DNA from: Silvimonas iriomotensis
Lineage (GTDB): Bacteria; Pseudomonadota; Gammaproteobacteria; Burkholderiales; Chitinibacteraceae
Length of the DNA: 64,000 nucleotides
Assembly: GCF_014645535.1 (NCBI RefSeq)
Contig: NZ_BMLX01000002.1
Coordinates: 558,001 to 622,000 of the forward strand
Reading direction: 5' to 3'
A program made the translations under genes and the position numbers. The notes beneath the pieces were generated by a model, which made no database searches, had not been told where the DNA came from, and was given only the letters and a program-made list of their open reading frames with translations. Positions 1 to 8,745 of the stretch are shown here, piece after piece; position 1 is the first letter of the stretch; every line of letters begins with the position of its first letter.

Positions 1-978
1 GCGCACATCAATCCCAATGCAGATGGCTCGCCGCCTGCGGCGTTCTGGGGCAATGTAGCGGCGCTGCCCGCGGCGACCAACGTCATGACGGTGTCGTTTG
101 TGAACCAGACCGGCGGCAAGTATCCGGATGCCCAGTTGTTCTGGAAGATCTCTGCCACCAACGCCAGCGGCGGCCACGTGAATGAATTTCACTCCGTCGC
201 AGATCAGCCGGTGTATGACATGCCGGGCATCAATTCCGCCCGCATGTATTTCTTCATCGCCCCCAACCAGGCCGCGGCGACCACCAGCAACACCAGTTAC
301 TACGATTTCATCGAGTTCAATGTCGGCCGCAGCAATAGCTCGCAACCCTGGAACTTCAACGGCGACACCACGCGGGTTGATGCGTTTGGCCTGAAACTGG
401 CGATCCGCCTGCAGTGCGCAGACGGCACCGATGTACAGCGCGGTGAAGACTACGGCACCTTCCTGGAAGACCGTTCGGTGACGTTCCAGAAATACCTGGG
501 CGAGGTCTCCGCCACCTTTGCCAGCACCGCAACCCAGTACGCGCCGTACCGGATTGTCGAGCCTGGCAGCGCCAGCAACTTCGCGGCAAACGGGGCCAAC
601 GCGGCGTATTACAACGCGTATATCGATCAGGTATGGGCCGCCAACGGCATTGACGAAAACATCGTGCCCAAGCCCACGCCGTTCTTGCGCTTTGCCGATG
701 GCTCGCGCCCTGATCTGATCGCGGCGGTAGAACGGCATGTGGCAGAGAAACCCGGCACGTTCAAGGCCGACGGCACGCTCACCAACCCCAATTTCTGGAG
801 CACCGTGCCGCAAAGCGCCTTCTACCCGGCCGAGCCCGCCAACCAGTATGCAAAGTTCTGGCATACCCACGGCATCGCCGGCCTGGCGTACGGGTTCTCG
901 TACGATGACGTCGGCAGTCATTCTTCGGATGTCGGTTGCAACAACCCGTCGCATCTGATCGTGGCGATCGGCTGGTAA
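1..978 (+). CDS. GH64-like beta-1,3-glucanase, C-terminal part
   Basis: The reading frame is open from the first base of the window, so the 5' end and any signal peptide lie outside. About 325 residues are visible. The ending, with YGFSYDDVGSHSSDV followed by a C-terminal LIVAIGW, matches the close of glycoside hydrolase family 64 (thaumatin-like laminarinases), as do FWHTHGIAGLAYGF and the aromatic-rich FFIAPNQ stretch. Such enzymes are secreted and cut beta-1,3-glucan endwise. The family call is from motif memory; the catalytic acids are probably in or just before the visible part and were not assigned. A methionine at base 85 is internal, because the frame continues upstream without a stop. 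Confidence 0.7.
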   Translation, partial: AHINPNADGSPPAAFWGNVAALPAATNVMTVSFVNQTGGKYPDAQLFWKISATNASGGHVNEFHSVADQPVYDMPGINSARMYFFIAPNQAAATTSNTSYYDFIEFNVGRSNSSQPWNFNGDTTRVDAFGLKLAIRLQCADGTDVQRGEDYGTFLEDRSVTFQKYLGEVSATFASTATQYAPYRIVEPGSASNFAANGANAAYYNAYIDQVWAANGIDENIVPKPTPFLRFADGSRPDLIAAVERHVAEKPGTFKADGTLTNPNFWSTVPQSAFYPAEPANQYAKFWHTHGIAGLAYGFSYDDVGSHSSDVGCNNPSHLIVAIGW

Positions 979-1012
979 GCCAGCGCGAACCCGCCAGCGG
1001 CATTTTCGTTGA

Positions 1013-1053
1013 CACCCATCCAGCGCCAGCACCCGTGTGGCGCTGGATGGGTG
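1013..1053 (+). terminator. Strong hairpin after the GH64 gene
   Basis: Arms 1013-1028 and 1038-1053 are perfectly complementary over 16 bp around a 9-nt loop. It begins 35 bases after the GH64 stop. No T-run follows, so this is a terminator-like or mRNA-protecting hairpin rather than a proven intrinsic terminator. Confidence 0.45.
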
Positions 1054-1190
1054 AGCCGCTTCACTAAAGCGCTGCAACGAGATGTGTCATCACGTACATC
1101 CTGTACACGGCGTTGTAAGCCTTGCCGTTATTGCCCCTGTAGTCGCAGCACTTTGCGCACGTTTCTTTTCAGACTTCAGGGAGCACACAC

Positions 1191-1511
1191 ATGAACAAGA
1201 TCCTTATTACCGTCGCTACAGTCACCACCTTGCTGGCCGGTCACGTCATGGCAGAAACCCAGTGGCAGAAAGATCACCCGCGCCGTGATCAGGTGAACAG
1301 CCGCCTGAACAACCAGGACAAACGCATCCACAATGAAGTGAAAGACGGCCAGATCACCAAGGCGCAGGCCAAGTCGATGCATCAGCAAGATCACCAGATC
1401 CGTCAGGAAGAGCGTGATATGGCCTCGCACGATAACGGCCACATCACCAAGGCCGACCAGCACAGCCTGAACCAGCAGGAAAACGCGGTCAGCCACGAAA
1501 TCGGCAAGTAA
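1191..1511 (+). CDS. Small exported Gln/His/Asp-rich protein
   Basis: This is a 106-residue protein with a clear signal peptide (MNKILITVATVTTLLAGHVMA, cleavage near residue 21). The mature part is highly charged and predicted helical, with repeated Q/D/H segments (NNQDKRIHNEV, HQQDHQIRQEE, LNQQENAVSHE) spaced like an imperfect repeat around 'GQITKAQA' and 'GHITKADQ', which read like degenerate EF-hand-type or helical-hairpin units. An AGGGAG ribosome site precedes the ATG. I recognise similar uncharacterised periplasmic proteins in beta- and gammaproteobacteria but no function. It is 25 bases upstream of the DUF1800 gene on the same strand, so the two may be co-transcribed. Confidence 0.75.
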   Translation: MNKILITVATVTTLLAGHVMAETQWQKDHPRRDQVNSRLNNQDKRIHNEVKDGQITKAQAKSMHQQDHQIRQEERDMASHDNGHITKADQHSLNQQENAVSHEIGK

Positions 1512-1536
1512 TCGGCAAACCACCGGAGACCGGATC

Positions 1537-3093
1537 ATGACCCGCCGTCAGGCTGCATTGCATGCTGTGTTGCCCGCCTGGCTGGCGGTGTCGTGTCTGT
1601 GGGGGCTGCCCGGCGTGAGCCAGGCCGCCCCAGCCACCGAAGCCCAGGCGCTGTATGTACTGAACCGCGTGGCATACGGCCCGGCCCCGGGCGATGTGGC
1701 GCGGGTCATGGCCAGCGGGGTGGATCGCTATATTGACGATCAACTGCATCCGGAACGCACCCCGTTGCCGGCCGCCTTGCAGCAACAACTGGCCGGTTTG
1801 CAAACCACCCGGCTCTCGCAAGACGCGTTGATCCGCCAGTTCCGGCAAGCGGCACAAGCAGCAAAAAAAGACCCGGACACCGGCAAGCAAGACCGCCAGG
1901 ACCTTTATCGCCAGATCACCGAAGAAGCCGGGCAAGCCCGCTTGTTGCAAGCGGTGAACAGCCCCAACCAGTTGCAAGAAGCGCTGGTGGAGTTCTGGTT
2001 CAATCATTTCAATGTGTTTCAGGGCAAAGGGCTGGATCGCGCCTTGATGGCCAGTTACGAGCGTGAAGCCATCCGCCCGTTTGTGCTGGGGCGCTTTCGC
2101 GATCTGTTGGGTGCCACAGCGCATCACCCGGCCATGCTGTTCTATCTGGATAACTGGTTATCGGTCGCCCCCGGTTACCAGCCGCCCCGCCGTGGCGCTG
2201 GCGCCGGGCAGCAAGCCAAAGCCAGCGGCCTGAATGAAAACTACGCCCGTGAGTTGATGGAACTGCACACGCTGGGCGTCGATGGTGGCTATACGCAAAC
2301 CGACGTCACCGAACTGGCGCGCATGCTGACCGGCTGGACCATCAATCCGCGTCAGGGCAGCGACGACAGCGCGTTCTATTTTGACCTGCGCCGGCATGAC
2401 ACCGGCACCAAACAATGGCTGGGGCATGCCGTCAGCAACCAGGGCCAGCGCGAAGGCGAGATGGCGCTGGATGAACTCGCCCGCGCCCCTGCCACCGCAC
2501 ATCACATCAGTGCGCAACTGGCGCAATACTTTGTGGCCGACAACCCGCCGCCCGCGCTGGTCGAGCGCATGGCGCAGACCTTTACCCGCACCGATGGCGA
2601 TCTGCGTGAGGTCATGCGCACGCTGCTGACCAGCCCGGAGTTCCTGAGCGGTAGCAACGCCGGTACACGCTTCAAGACCCCGTACCGTTATGTGATTTCC
2701 AGCCTGCGCGCCAGCGCTGTGCCGCTAACCAACCCGCGCCCGGTCTTGCGCACGCTGGCCCAGATGGGCATGCCGCTGTACGGCTGGCAGACGCCGGATG
2801 GCTACAAAGTGACTGATGCCGCCTGGCTGAATCAGGATGCGCTGGCCAAGCGGGCCACCTTTGCCACGGCGCTGGCCTCCGGCAAGTTGCCTTTGGCCAA
2901 AGCGCCGGACGATATGGATGACGCCTCCGCAGTGGCGCAAGGTCGCGGTGGCTATGCCCCGCTGGAGGCCGACGCGCTGTACGCCACGCTGGGCAGCAGT
3001 ATTTCCGGCAAGACCCGTACCGCCATTGCCCAGAGCCCGGCCCGGCTGCAAGCCGCGCTGGTCCTGGGTAGCCCGGATTTCATGAAGTATTAG
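1537..3093 (+). CDS. DUF1800 family protein
   Basis: This 518-residue protein starts with an export signal (RR near the start, hydrophobic stretch, cleavage near residue 30). It carries DUF1800 hallmarks: 'LNRVAYGP' at the mature N-terminus, 'LVEFWFNHFNVF', 'HPAMLFYLDNWLS', 'NENYARELMELHTLGVDGGYTQ' and 'ARMLTGWTI'. DUF1800 proteins are almost always encoded next to a DUF1501 protein, as here. The biochemical role of the pair is not established. The start at 1537 follows GGAG eight bases upstream. Confidence 0.88.
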   Translation: MTRRQAALHAVLPAWLAVSCLWGLPGVSQAAPATEAQALYVLNRVAYGPAPGDVARVMASGVDRYIDDQLHPERTPLPAALQQQLAGLQTTRLSQDALIRQFRQAAQAAKKDPDTGKQDRQDLYRQITEEAGQARLLQAVNSPNQLQEALVEFWFNHFNVFQGKGLDRALMASYEREAIRPFVLGRFRDLLGATAHHPAMLFYLDNWLSVAPGYQPPRRGAGAGQQAKASGLNENYARELMELHTLGVDGGYTQTDVTELARMLTGWTINPRQGSDDSAFYFDLRRHDTGTKQWLGHAVSNQGQREGEMALDELARAPATAHHISAQLAQYFVADNPPPALVERMAQTFTRTDGDLREVMRTLLTSPEFLSGSNAGTRFKTPYRYVISSLRASAVPLTNPRPVLRTLAQMGMPLYGWQTPDGYKVTDAAWLNQDALAKRATFATALASGKLPLAKAPDDMDDASAVAQGRGGYAPLEADALYATLGSSISGKTRTAIAQSPARLQAALVLGSPDFMKY

Positions 3094-3222
3094 AGCGTGA
3101 GGAGTGAGGCTTGAGGTGAGAGGGGGCAATCCGGAACCAGGGGCAATGGCCTGCATGTTACCGGTTCGCTTTTTTCTCCCGACACCTCACCCTCAACGTC
3201 TCACTCGCCCAGGAGCGCGCAC
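3094..3222. repeat. Imperfect inverted repeat between the DUF1800 and DUF1501 genes
   Basis: The spacer holds GAGTGAGGCTTGAGGTGAG near 3102-3120 and, near 3186-3207, an imperfect reverse complement ending CTCAACGTCTCACTC. It could fold as a long hairpin in the intergenic mRNA. Runs of GTGAG units like this occur as scattered intergenic repeats in betaproteobacteria; that statement is from memory. Confidence 0.35.
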
Positions 3223-4488
3223 ATGCATCGTCGTGATTTTCTGAAACTGGCCGCACTGAGCGGGTCTGTCTTGCTGCCTTTGGGTGGCAATGCCTGGGGT
3301 GCTACGACCGCGCCGGGCTCGCCCGCGGGCAAACGGCTGGTGGTCATCATGCTGCGCGGGGCGGTGGACGGCCTGAACGTCGTCACGCCCTGGGGTGATC
3401 CGGGCTATTACGCCGCGCGTTCGAGCATTGCCCTGGGCAAACCTGGCACTGACAACGGCGTGCTGGATCTGGATGGCTACTTTGGCTTGCACCCGGCATT
3501 GGCGCCCCTGCTCCCGCTGTGGCAAGGCGGGCAACTGGGGTTTGTCCAGGCCTCTGGCTCGCCTGACAGCACGCGTTCGCACTTTGACGCGCAAGACTAT
3601 ATGGAGTCCGGCACACCAGGCCGCAAAGCCACGCAAGATGGCTGGATGAACCGGCTGCTGGGCCAGTTACCGCCAGCAGCCCAAAGCGGCGGCATGCGGG
3701 CAGTCAGCGTCGGCCCGGTCTTGCCCCGCATTTATGCCGGCACCAATCCCGTTGCCAACATGCCCGCCGGCGCGGCGGCCACCAAACCGACCCTGCTGGA
3801 CAAACCGGCGGTGGGCGACGCCTTCAGCCGCCTGTATGCCAGCGACGACAAGCTCGGCAGCACCTGGCAAGAAGGCCGGCAGGCGCACGAACAAATGATG
3901 AACTCCATGGCCGCCGGCAGCGCCGATCTGGAAAAAGAAATGCAGGCTGCCAACAATGGCGCGCCGTTGCCGGACGGGTTCCCCAATGACGCGGCCCGCC
4001 TGGCCACGCTGCTGCGCCACGATGACCGTATTCAGTTGGCCTTTATGGCGCTGGGCGGCTGGGATACGCACGCCAACCAGGGCAACGCCACCGGCCAGCT
4101 GGCAAACCGCCTGCGCCCGCTGGGCCAGGGGCTGGCGGCGTTCACACGGCAAATGGGGCCGGCCATGAATGACACCGTGGTGGTGGTCATGTCTGAGTTT
4201 GGCCGGACCGTGCGCCAGAACGGCAATGGCGGCACGGATCACGGCCATGGCAATGTGATGTGGGTGCTGGGTGGTGATGTGGCCGGCGGCAAAGTCCATG
4301 GCCAGTGGCCGGGTTTGTCTGATGGCAACTTGCACGACGGGCGTGATCTGGCCATTACCACCGATTTTCGCAGCGTGCTGGCGCAAGTGGCAGAGCGTCA
4401 CCTGTTGTTGCCAGATCAACGACTGGCGCTGCTTTTTCCGGAATTTGCCAGCCACAACATCAGCGCGCCACGGCTGATCCGGGCTTGA
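3223..4488 (+). CDS. DUF1501 family Tat-exported protein
   Basis: This 421-residue protein begins with a twin-arginine signal (MHRRDFLKLAALSGSVLLPL). The body has DUF1501 motifs in order: 'LVVIMLRGAVDGLNVVTPWGDPGYY', 'FGLHPALAPLLPLW', 'RSHFDAQDYMESGTPG', 'LGGWDTHANQG', and 'VVVMSEFGRTVRQNGNGGTDHGHGNVMWVLGG'. The last of these resembles the metal-site region of the alkaline phosphatase/sulfatase fold. Tat export suggests that it folds in the cytoplasm, probably with a metal, before export. The partner gene DUF1800 lies 129 bases upstream. An AGGAG site precedes the ATG. The substrate is unknown. Confidence 0.88.
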   Translation: MHRRDFLKLAALSGSVLLPLGGNAWGATTAPGSPAGKRLVVIMLRGAVDGLNVVTPWGDPGYYAARSSIALGKPGTDNGVLDLDGYFGLHPALAPLLPLWQGGQLGFVQASGSPDSTRSHFDAQDYMESGTPGRKATQDGWMNRLLGQLPPAAQSGGMRAVSVGPVLPRIYAGTNPVANMPAGAAATKPTLLDKPAVGDAFSRLYASDDKLGSTWQEGRQAHEQMMNSMAAGSADLEKEMQAANNGAPLPDGFPNDAARLATLLRHDDRIQLAFMALGGWDTHANQGNATGQLANRLRPLGQGLAAFTRQMGPAMNDTVVVVMSEFGRTVRQNGNGGTDHGHGNVMWVLGGDVAGGKVHGQWPGLSDGNLHDGRDLAITTDFRSVLAQVAERHLLLPDQRLALLFPEFASHNISAPRLIRA

Positions 4489-4597
4489 TACAAAAGTCGC
4501 AACAGCCACCCGCGCGCCCTGCCCCGCCCGGCCGATTTATGGGAATATGCGGCCAGTCACAGCGCTGGCCCGCCCCGGGCCCGCCCACGGAACCGGC

Positions 4598-5902
4598 ATG
4601 CCTGATCACACCGCCTTGGCAGCGCGCTTGAACAGCGCGCTGAAACAGCACCTGGCCGGCCAGTTGGCCGAGGCCGAACAGGGTTATCGCGAATTGCTGA
4701 CCCTGGCGCCAGAGCGCGCCGATATCCACCACTGGCTGGGCTTTTTGCTGCAACAACAAGAGCGCCTGCCTGAGGCCAGAACCCATCTGCAAACCGCCGT
4801 CGAGCTGGATCACACGCACAGCGAGTGGCACTTTAATCTGGGCATCACCCTGGCCCGCCTGGGAGAGCCGCAGGCCGCCATCAACGCGCTGCAACAGGCC
4901 TGCACGCTGGCACCTGAACACTATTTTTACTGGACCAATCTGGGCAGCACCTGGGAAAGCGTGGGCGATGACACCCGCGCCGAGCCCTGTTTTGTCCGGG
5001 CCCAGCACATCAACCCGGCCTGCCCGGATGCCTGGTATCAGCACGCCGCCCTGTGTTTGCGCCAGGGGCGTTATGCCGAGGCCCGCACCCTCAATCACCG
5101 TGGGCTGGTCGCCGCGCCAGACCAGGTGACCTCCAGAGTCATGCTGGCGCAGGCCTGGCACGCGCTGGGCCATACCGACGAAGCGCTCGCCGTGTTCGAG
5201 CGCTGGCTGGCCGCCGAGCCTGGTCACCCACAGGCCCTGCATTTGCAGGCGGCTTACCGGCAACAGTCACCGGCATGTTGCACGCCCGATTACGTGCAGA
5301 ACACGTTCGACGGTTTCTCTGCCAATTTCGAGCACATTCTTGGCCGCCTGCGTTACGCCGCGCCGCAATGGCTGGCCGATTATCTGGCCACGCAAGCCGC
5401 CGCAGCGCCCGTGCTGGCGGTGGCCGACCTGGGTTGCGGCACCGGTCTGGCCGCCAGCATCCTCGCGCCCTGGGCGCAAACGCTAACCGGGGTTGACCTG
5501 AGCGCCGGCATGCTGGAAAAAGCCGCGGCCAAAGGCGTTTATACCGACCTGCAGCAAGCCGATATCCACGCCTTTCTGGCCAGCCATGGCAATGCATTTG
5601 ACCTGCTGGTATGCCTTGATACCCTGATTTACGTCGGCGCGCTGGCCCCCTTTTTCGAGCAAGCGCGCTGCGCACTCAAACCTGGCGGCCGCCTGATCTT
5701 CACCACAGAAACGCTGGCGGCAGAAGAACCCCAGCCATGGCAATTGAACACCAGCGGCCGTTACAGCCACCAGACACGCTGGGTCATCAGCCTGCTGGAA
5801 CAAAATGGATTCCACGTCGTCCACCATGCCAGCGGTGCCATCCGCAATGAATCCGGCATACCCGTAAGCGGTGATTTTTTCTGCGCAGCGCGGCCAGACT
5901 GA
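4598..5902 (+). CDS. TPR-repeat SAM-dependent methyltransferase
   Basis: The protein is about 434 residues. The first half is a run of tetratricopeptide repeats (for example ELLTLAPERADIHHWLGFLL, TAVELDHTHSEWHFNLGITLARLG, QACTLAPEHYFYWTNLGSTW). The second half is a class I methyltransferase with the SAM site VADLGCGTGLAASIL and the acidic strand-2 end LTGVDLS. The last part, 'LKPGGRLIFTTETL', is the usual post-motif III strand. TPR-methyltransferase fusions usually modify a protein or a surface polymer, but nothing nearby names the substrate. An in-frame ATG at 4547 is possible, but the 4598 start opens directly with the first TPR helix. Confidence 0.82.
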   Translation: MPDHTALAARLNSALKQHLAGQLAEAEQGYRELLTLAPERADIHHWLGFLLQQQERLPEARTHLQTAVELDHTHSEWHFNLGITLARLGEPQAAINALQQACTLAPEHYFYWTNLGSTWESVGDDTRAEPCFVRAQHINPACPDAWYQHAALCLRQGRYAEARTLNHRGLVAAPDQVTSRVMLAQAWHALGHTDEALAVFERWLAAEPGHPQALHLQAAYRQQSPACCTPDYVQNTFDGFSANFEHILGRLRYAAPQWLADYLATQAAAAPVLAVADLGCGTGLAASILAPWAQTLTGVDLSAGMLEKAAAKGVYTDLQQADIHAFLASHGNAFDLLVCLDTLIYVGALAPFFEQARCALKPGGRLIFTTETLAAEEPQPWQLNTSGRYSHQTRWVISLLEQNGFHVVHHASGAIRNESGIPVSGDFFCAARPD

Positions 5903-5944
5903 GCCGCGTTCTATACTTGTATCAAACAAGAGGGGGAGATCGTC

Positions 5945-5992
5945 ATGCGTTACCGGAACGGCACCCTGCCCCCGGACAGGCAGGTGTCATGA
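5945..5992 (+). CDS. Possible 15-codon leader ORF
   Basis: ATG at 5945 is preceded by AGAGGGGGAG with good spacing, and the frame runs 15 codons to a TGA at 5990-5992. That stop overlaps the ATG (5989) of the next gene as ATGA. This is the geometry of a translationally coupled leader. It could equally be chance. Confidence 0.3.
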   Translation: MRYRNGTLPPDRQVS

Positions 5993-6810
5993 GCGCGATC
6001 CATGTCGTGCGCATGCTGTACGTCATCAGCCTGCTGCTGGCCCTGCCGGTCATGGCGGCGGTGACTGAACTGCGTTGCGTTGGCACCGAATTCACCACCC
6101 TGACCCGCAATACCCCGGATGGCCCGCGCGGCTTTGCCCTGGATATCCTGGATGAACTGGGCAAGCGCGCCGGTTTTCATTGCAATGTGGACCTGTTGCC
6201 CTGGAAGCGCGCGCAAGCCCTGGTCGCCCGCAATGAGGCCGACCTGCTGATCGGCCCGTATCGCACCCGGCTGCGCGAGCACGACATGGTCTACCTGAGC
6301 CGCCCCTTTTATTTTGACGACGCGTTGTTCTATGGCCTGGACAAAGTGCCGTTCAGATGGGACGGCCAGATTGCCAGCCTGCCACGCCAGCAAGTGGCCG
6401 TGGTACGCGGCTGGACGCTGGGTGAGCGCTTTGAGGCGTTTCGCAACCAGCTCAACCTGGTTGAAGTTGATTCATCCGACCAGGCCTTGCGCCTGTTGCT
6501 GACCGGGCGGATCACGCTGGTAGCCGGCAACGAGCGGGACTTCGCGCCGCGCATTGCCCGGCCAGAATTTTCCGCCATCAAACCGGTGCAGCCCCGCATC
6601 CAGAATTCGGCCGGCTACTTTGCGCTGTCGGGCAAATGGCGCGGCTCTGCCCTGCTGGCGCGCATGGATGAAGCCATGCAGCAGATGGTGAACAGCGGCT
6701 ACATCCTGGAGCGCAGCCACGCCGCCGGCCTCAGTTTTCCGGATACCCGCTTTGACTGGGCCAGCTACGTAGCGCATGAACTCGATAACGCCCCGGCCCG
6801 ATCAAAGTAA
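5989..6810 (+). CDS. Periplasmic substrate-binding protein, SBP_bac_3-like
   Basis: This 273-residue protein has a signal peptide ending near LPVMAA. The mature part follows the amino-acid-binding (family 3) fold: 'GFALDILDELGKRAGFHCNVDLLPWKRAQALVARNEADLLIGPYRTRLRE', then 'FYFDDALFYG' and the hinge 'VAVVRGWTLGERFEAF'. No permease or ATPase is adjacent, so it is an orphan of the type often found in Neisseriales and Pseudomonas. These may feed an unlinked transporter or act as a sensor. The 3' end overlaps the convergent yfcH-like gene by nine bases. The start at 5989 puts the signal peptide at the very N-terminus; an upstream in-frame alternative (5917) would prefix non-signal sequence. Confidence 0.75.
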   Translation: MSAIHVVRMLYVISLLLALPVMAAVTELRCVGTEFTTLTRNTPDGPRGFALDILDELGKRAGFHCNVDLLPWKRAQALVARNEADLLIGPYRTRLREHDMVYLSRPFYFDDALFYGLDKVPFRWDGQIASLPRQQVAVVRGWTLGERFEAFRNQLNLVEVDSSDQALRLLLTGRITLVAGNERDFAPRIARPEFSAIKPVQPRIQNSAGYFALSGKWRGSALLARMDEAMQQMVNSGYILERSHAAGLSFPDTRFDWASYVAHELDNAPARSK

Positions 6811-7734
6811 ATCAGCCAGCGCCTGCTGCAAGGTGGGGTACCGGAACACAAACCCGGCCTGGGTAAGTTTCTCCGGCACCACATGCTGGCCACCGACGAA
6901 CAACTGCGCCATTTCCCCCAGCATGACCCGCAATAACGACGCTGGCAGATGCAACCACAACGGCCGCCGCAGCACGCCGGCGGCTGCGCGCACAAAGCCG
7001 GCCTGATCCATGGCTTGCGGTGCCACGGCGTTGATCGGACCCTGCAAACCAGGGTCTGCCAGCACGCGGGCAAACAACGCCATGACATCGTGCTGATGAA
7101 TCCAGCTGATCATCTGCCGGCCATCGCCCATGCGGCCCCCGACAAACCAGCGGATCGGCAGGGTCAGCGCCGGCAAGGCTCCGCCGTGCCCCAGCACAAT
7201 GCCAAAACGCAGGCTCACCACCCGCATCCCCAGCGCAGATGCGGCGGCAGCAGCCGCTTCGACTTGCGCACATAACTGGCTGGCAAAATCGTGCCCTGCC
7301 GCACTGTGTTCAGCCAGGCGTTGACTGGCCTCCTGCACACCATAAAAGCCGATGGCCGAGGCCTGAATCCATACCGCCGGCCGGGCTGGCGCGCGCTCAA
7401 GCCACTCCAGTACGGCCCTGGCGGTGTTGATGCGGCTGCCCAGCAATACCGCCTTGCGCGCCGCTGTCCAGCGCGGCCCTGCCACCGGCGCCCCGGCCAG
7501 ACTGATGACCGCATCAAACGCGCTATCCGTGTCCAACTGCGCCAGTGAGCCGACATAATTCACCCCACTGATCCCGTTTTTGCCGGCCCGGAACGGGTCG
7601 CGCGCCAGCACGGTGACGCTGTGGCCGGTCTGCACCAGTTGCTGTGCCAGCATGCGGCCAATAAAGCCCGTGCCGCCCGTCATCAACACCCGTTGGGGCG
7701 AAAGGGCGTTGAACAATTCATCCAGTGTTTGCAT
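6802..7734 (-). CDS. yfcH: TIGR01777-type NAD-dependent epimerase (YfcH/SDR39U1 family)
   Basis: This 310-residue atypical short-chain dehydrogenase has the Rossmann motif VLMTGGTGFIGRMLAQQLV near the N-terminus, 'VISLAGAPVAGPRW' and 'SRINTARAVLEWLE'. Further on are 'QASAIGFYG' (the YfcH variant of the active-site YG region), 'LRFGIVLGHGGALPAL', 'ISWIHQHDVM' and 'GPINAVAPQ', which are the order and wording of TIGR01777. The substrate is unknown. Start 7734 is preferred over the in-frame ATG at 7740, because AGGGG sits six bases upstream of it. The gene follows the DCC gene by 62 bases, and that gap contains a dyad matching one upstream of the regulator. Confidence 0.87.
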   Translation of the reverse strand: MQTLDELFNALSPQRVLMTGGTGFIGRMLAQQLVQTGHSVTVLARDPFRAGKNGISGVNYVGSLAQLDTDSAFDAVISLAGAPVAGPRWTAARKAVLLGSRINTARAVLEWLERAPARPAVWIQASAIGFYGVQEASQRLAEHSAAGHDFASQLCAQVEAAAAAASALGMRVVSLRFGIVLGHGGALPALTLPIRWFVGGRMGDGRQMISWIHQHDVMALFARVLADPGLQGPINAVAPQAMDQAGFVRAAAGVLRRPLWLHLPASLLRVMLGEMAQLFVGGQHVVPEKLTQAGFVFRYPTLQQALADLL

Positions 7735-7761
7735 GGTCATCCCCTGATGGTTGGTTATTAA

Positions 7762-7780
7762 TTTCTGTAAAGACAGAAAT
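7762..7780. promoter_or_regulatory. Candidate GbsR/MarR operator, site 1
   Basis: The dyad TTTCTGTAAAGACAGAAAT lies 28 bases upstream of the yfcH-like start. It matches site 2 (8746-8764), upstream of the regulator gene, at 15 of 19 positions, with the same TTTCT...AGAAA arms. It also forms a perfect 8-bp hairpin (7761-7780). The assignment to the neighbouring regulator is inference. Confidence 0.5.
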
Positions 7781-7796
7781 AAACAGGCAAAAAAAC

Positions 7797-8189
7797 TCAA
7801 CGAAACCGGGTATCGCAAACGCCATCGACACAGCCGTACCCCAGCCACTTGCTGGCACGGTAGCGGTTACGGGCAAACCAGCGGTAGTTGCGCTGCCAGA
7901 ACGCACGGGCAAAGTGCCAGGTCAGCGGCCATACCAGCCAGCCCAACCCGACCGCCTGATACGCCGCCGCGATGGCGTCGATGCCCACCAGTACGCGCCC
8001 GTCATCCGTCGCGGCGTGCAACTGGGCATCCATCTGCGCCAGGGTCACACCCCAGCGCTGTGCGTCAAAACCCTCTGCGCGCATGTCGGCAAACTGCAGG
8101 ATACCCCGGCGATTCCAGCCCGCCAGCCGCTGCATTTCCGCTGCGCATAACGGGCAGCGGCTGTCATAAAACAAAGTGAGCGAGTTCAT
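7797..8189 (-). CDS. DCC-family thiol-disulfide oxidoreductase-like protein (DUF393)
   Basis: This 130-residue protein opens with LTLFYDSRCPLCAAEMQRL, the D-x-x-C-P-x-C motif of the DCC (DUF393) family. 'QWGVTLAQM'-like and 'LVGIDAIAAAYQAVGLGWL' segments follow, as is typical for this family. Redox activity is inferred from the CxxC motif only. The start at 8189 has AAGGAGG four bases upstream; the in-frame ATG at 8192 would be too close. Its start overlaps the stop of the upstream regulator gene, so the two are translationally coupled. Confidence 0.85.
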   Translation of the reverse strand: MNSLTLFYDSRCPLCAAEMQRLAGWNRRGILQFADMRAEGFDAQRWGVTLAQMDAQLHAATDDGRVLVGIDAIAAAYQAVGLGWLVWPLTWHFARAFWQRNYRWFARNRYRASKWLGYGCVDGVCDTRFR

Positions 8190-8728
8190 CATTCCTCCTT
8201 GTCATCCGGCCCCAGGAAACGGGCGATCTTGCCGCCCATCTTCAATACGCGCTGCATGGTGGCGGGCGAAAGATGGCGAAAATCGTCATACGCGCCCATC
8301 AGCAACTCCAGAAACGCCAGCACTTCATCCATGCGCTTGCGGCTGGCGGCGTCCAGCATGGCATCGCTTTCGGCCTCCATGGAACACTGGCGCAATACGG
8401 TCAGCGTGGGATCAAGCTCGCGGGTTTTGCGGCCCTCTACCACCAGCCGGAAAATCTCGGAGACTTCTTGTTCTGCTTCAAAGTGATCGCGCCGGTCGGT
8501 CAGCACCCGCACGGTGCGGATCAGCCCCCAGCTTTGCAGCTCTTTAAGGCTGTTGCTGACATTGGAGCGCGCCACGTTCAGCGTCTCGCAGATTTCTTCA
8601 GCGTTCAGCGGCGTATTGCTGAGGAACAACAAGGCATGAATCTGCGCCACGGTGCGGTTCACGCCCCAGCGGGTGCCCATCTCACCCCAGTGCAGAATGT
8701 ATTTTTCTGTCGTCGGACTCAGTTTCAT
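8189..8728 (-). CDS. GbsR/MarR-family transcriptional regulator
   Basis: This 179-residue protein has the GbsR-type winged helix near residues 15-75: 'WGVNRTVAQIHALLFLSNTPLNAEEICETLNVARSNVSNSLKELQSWGLIRTVRVLTDRRDHFEAE', with the basic wing at the end. The remainder is helical. It heads a three-gene operon with the DCC protein and YfcH-like epimerase, an arrangement I recall from other beta- and gammaproteobacteria. A dyad 18 bases upstream of its start suggests autoregulation. Confidence 0.88.
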   Translation of the reverse strand: MKLSPTTEKYILHWGEMGTRWGVNRTVAQIHALLFLSNTPLNAEEICETLNVARSNVSNSLKELQSWGLIRTVRVLTDRRDHFEAEQEVSEIFRLVVEGRKTRELDPTLTVLRQCSMEAESDAMLDAASRKRMDEVLAFLELLMGAYDDFRHLSPATMQRVLKMGGKIARFLGPDDKEE

Positions 8729-8745
8729 GGCGATTCATTCTCTTG

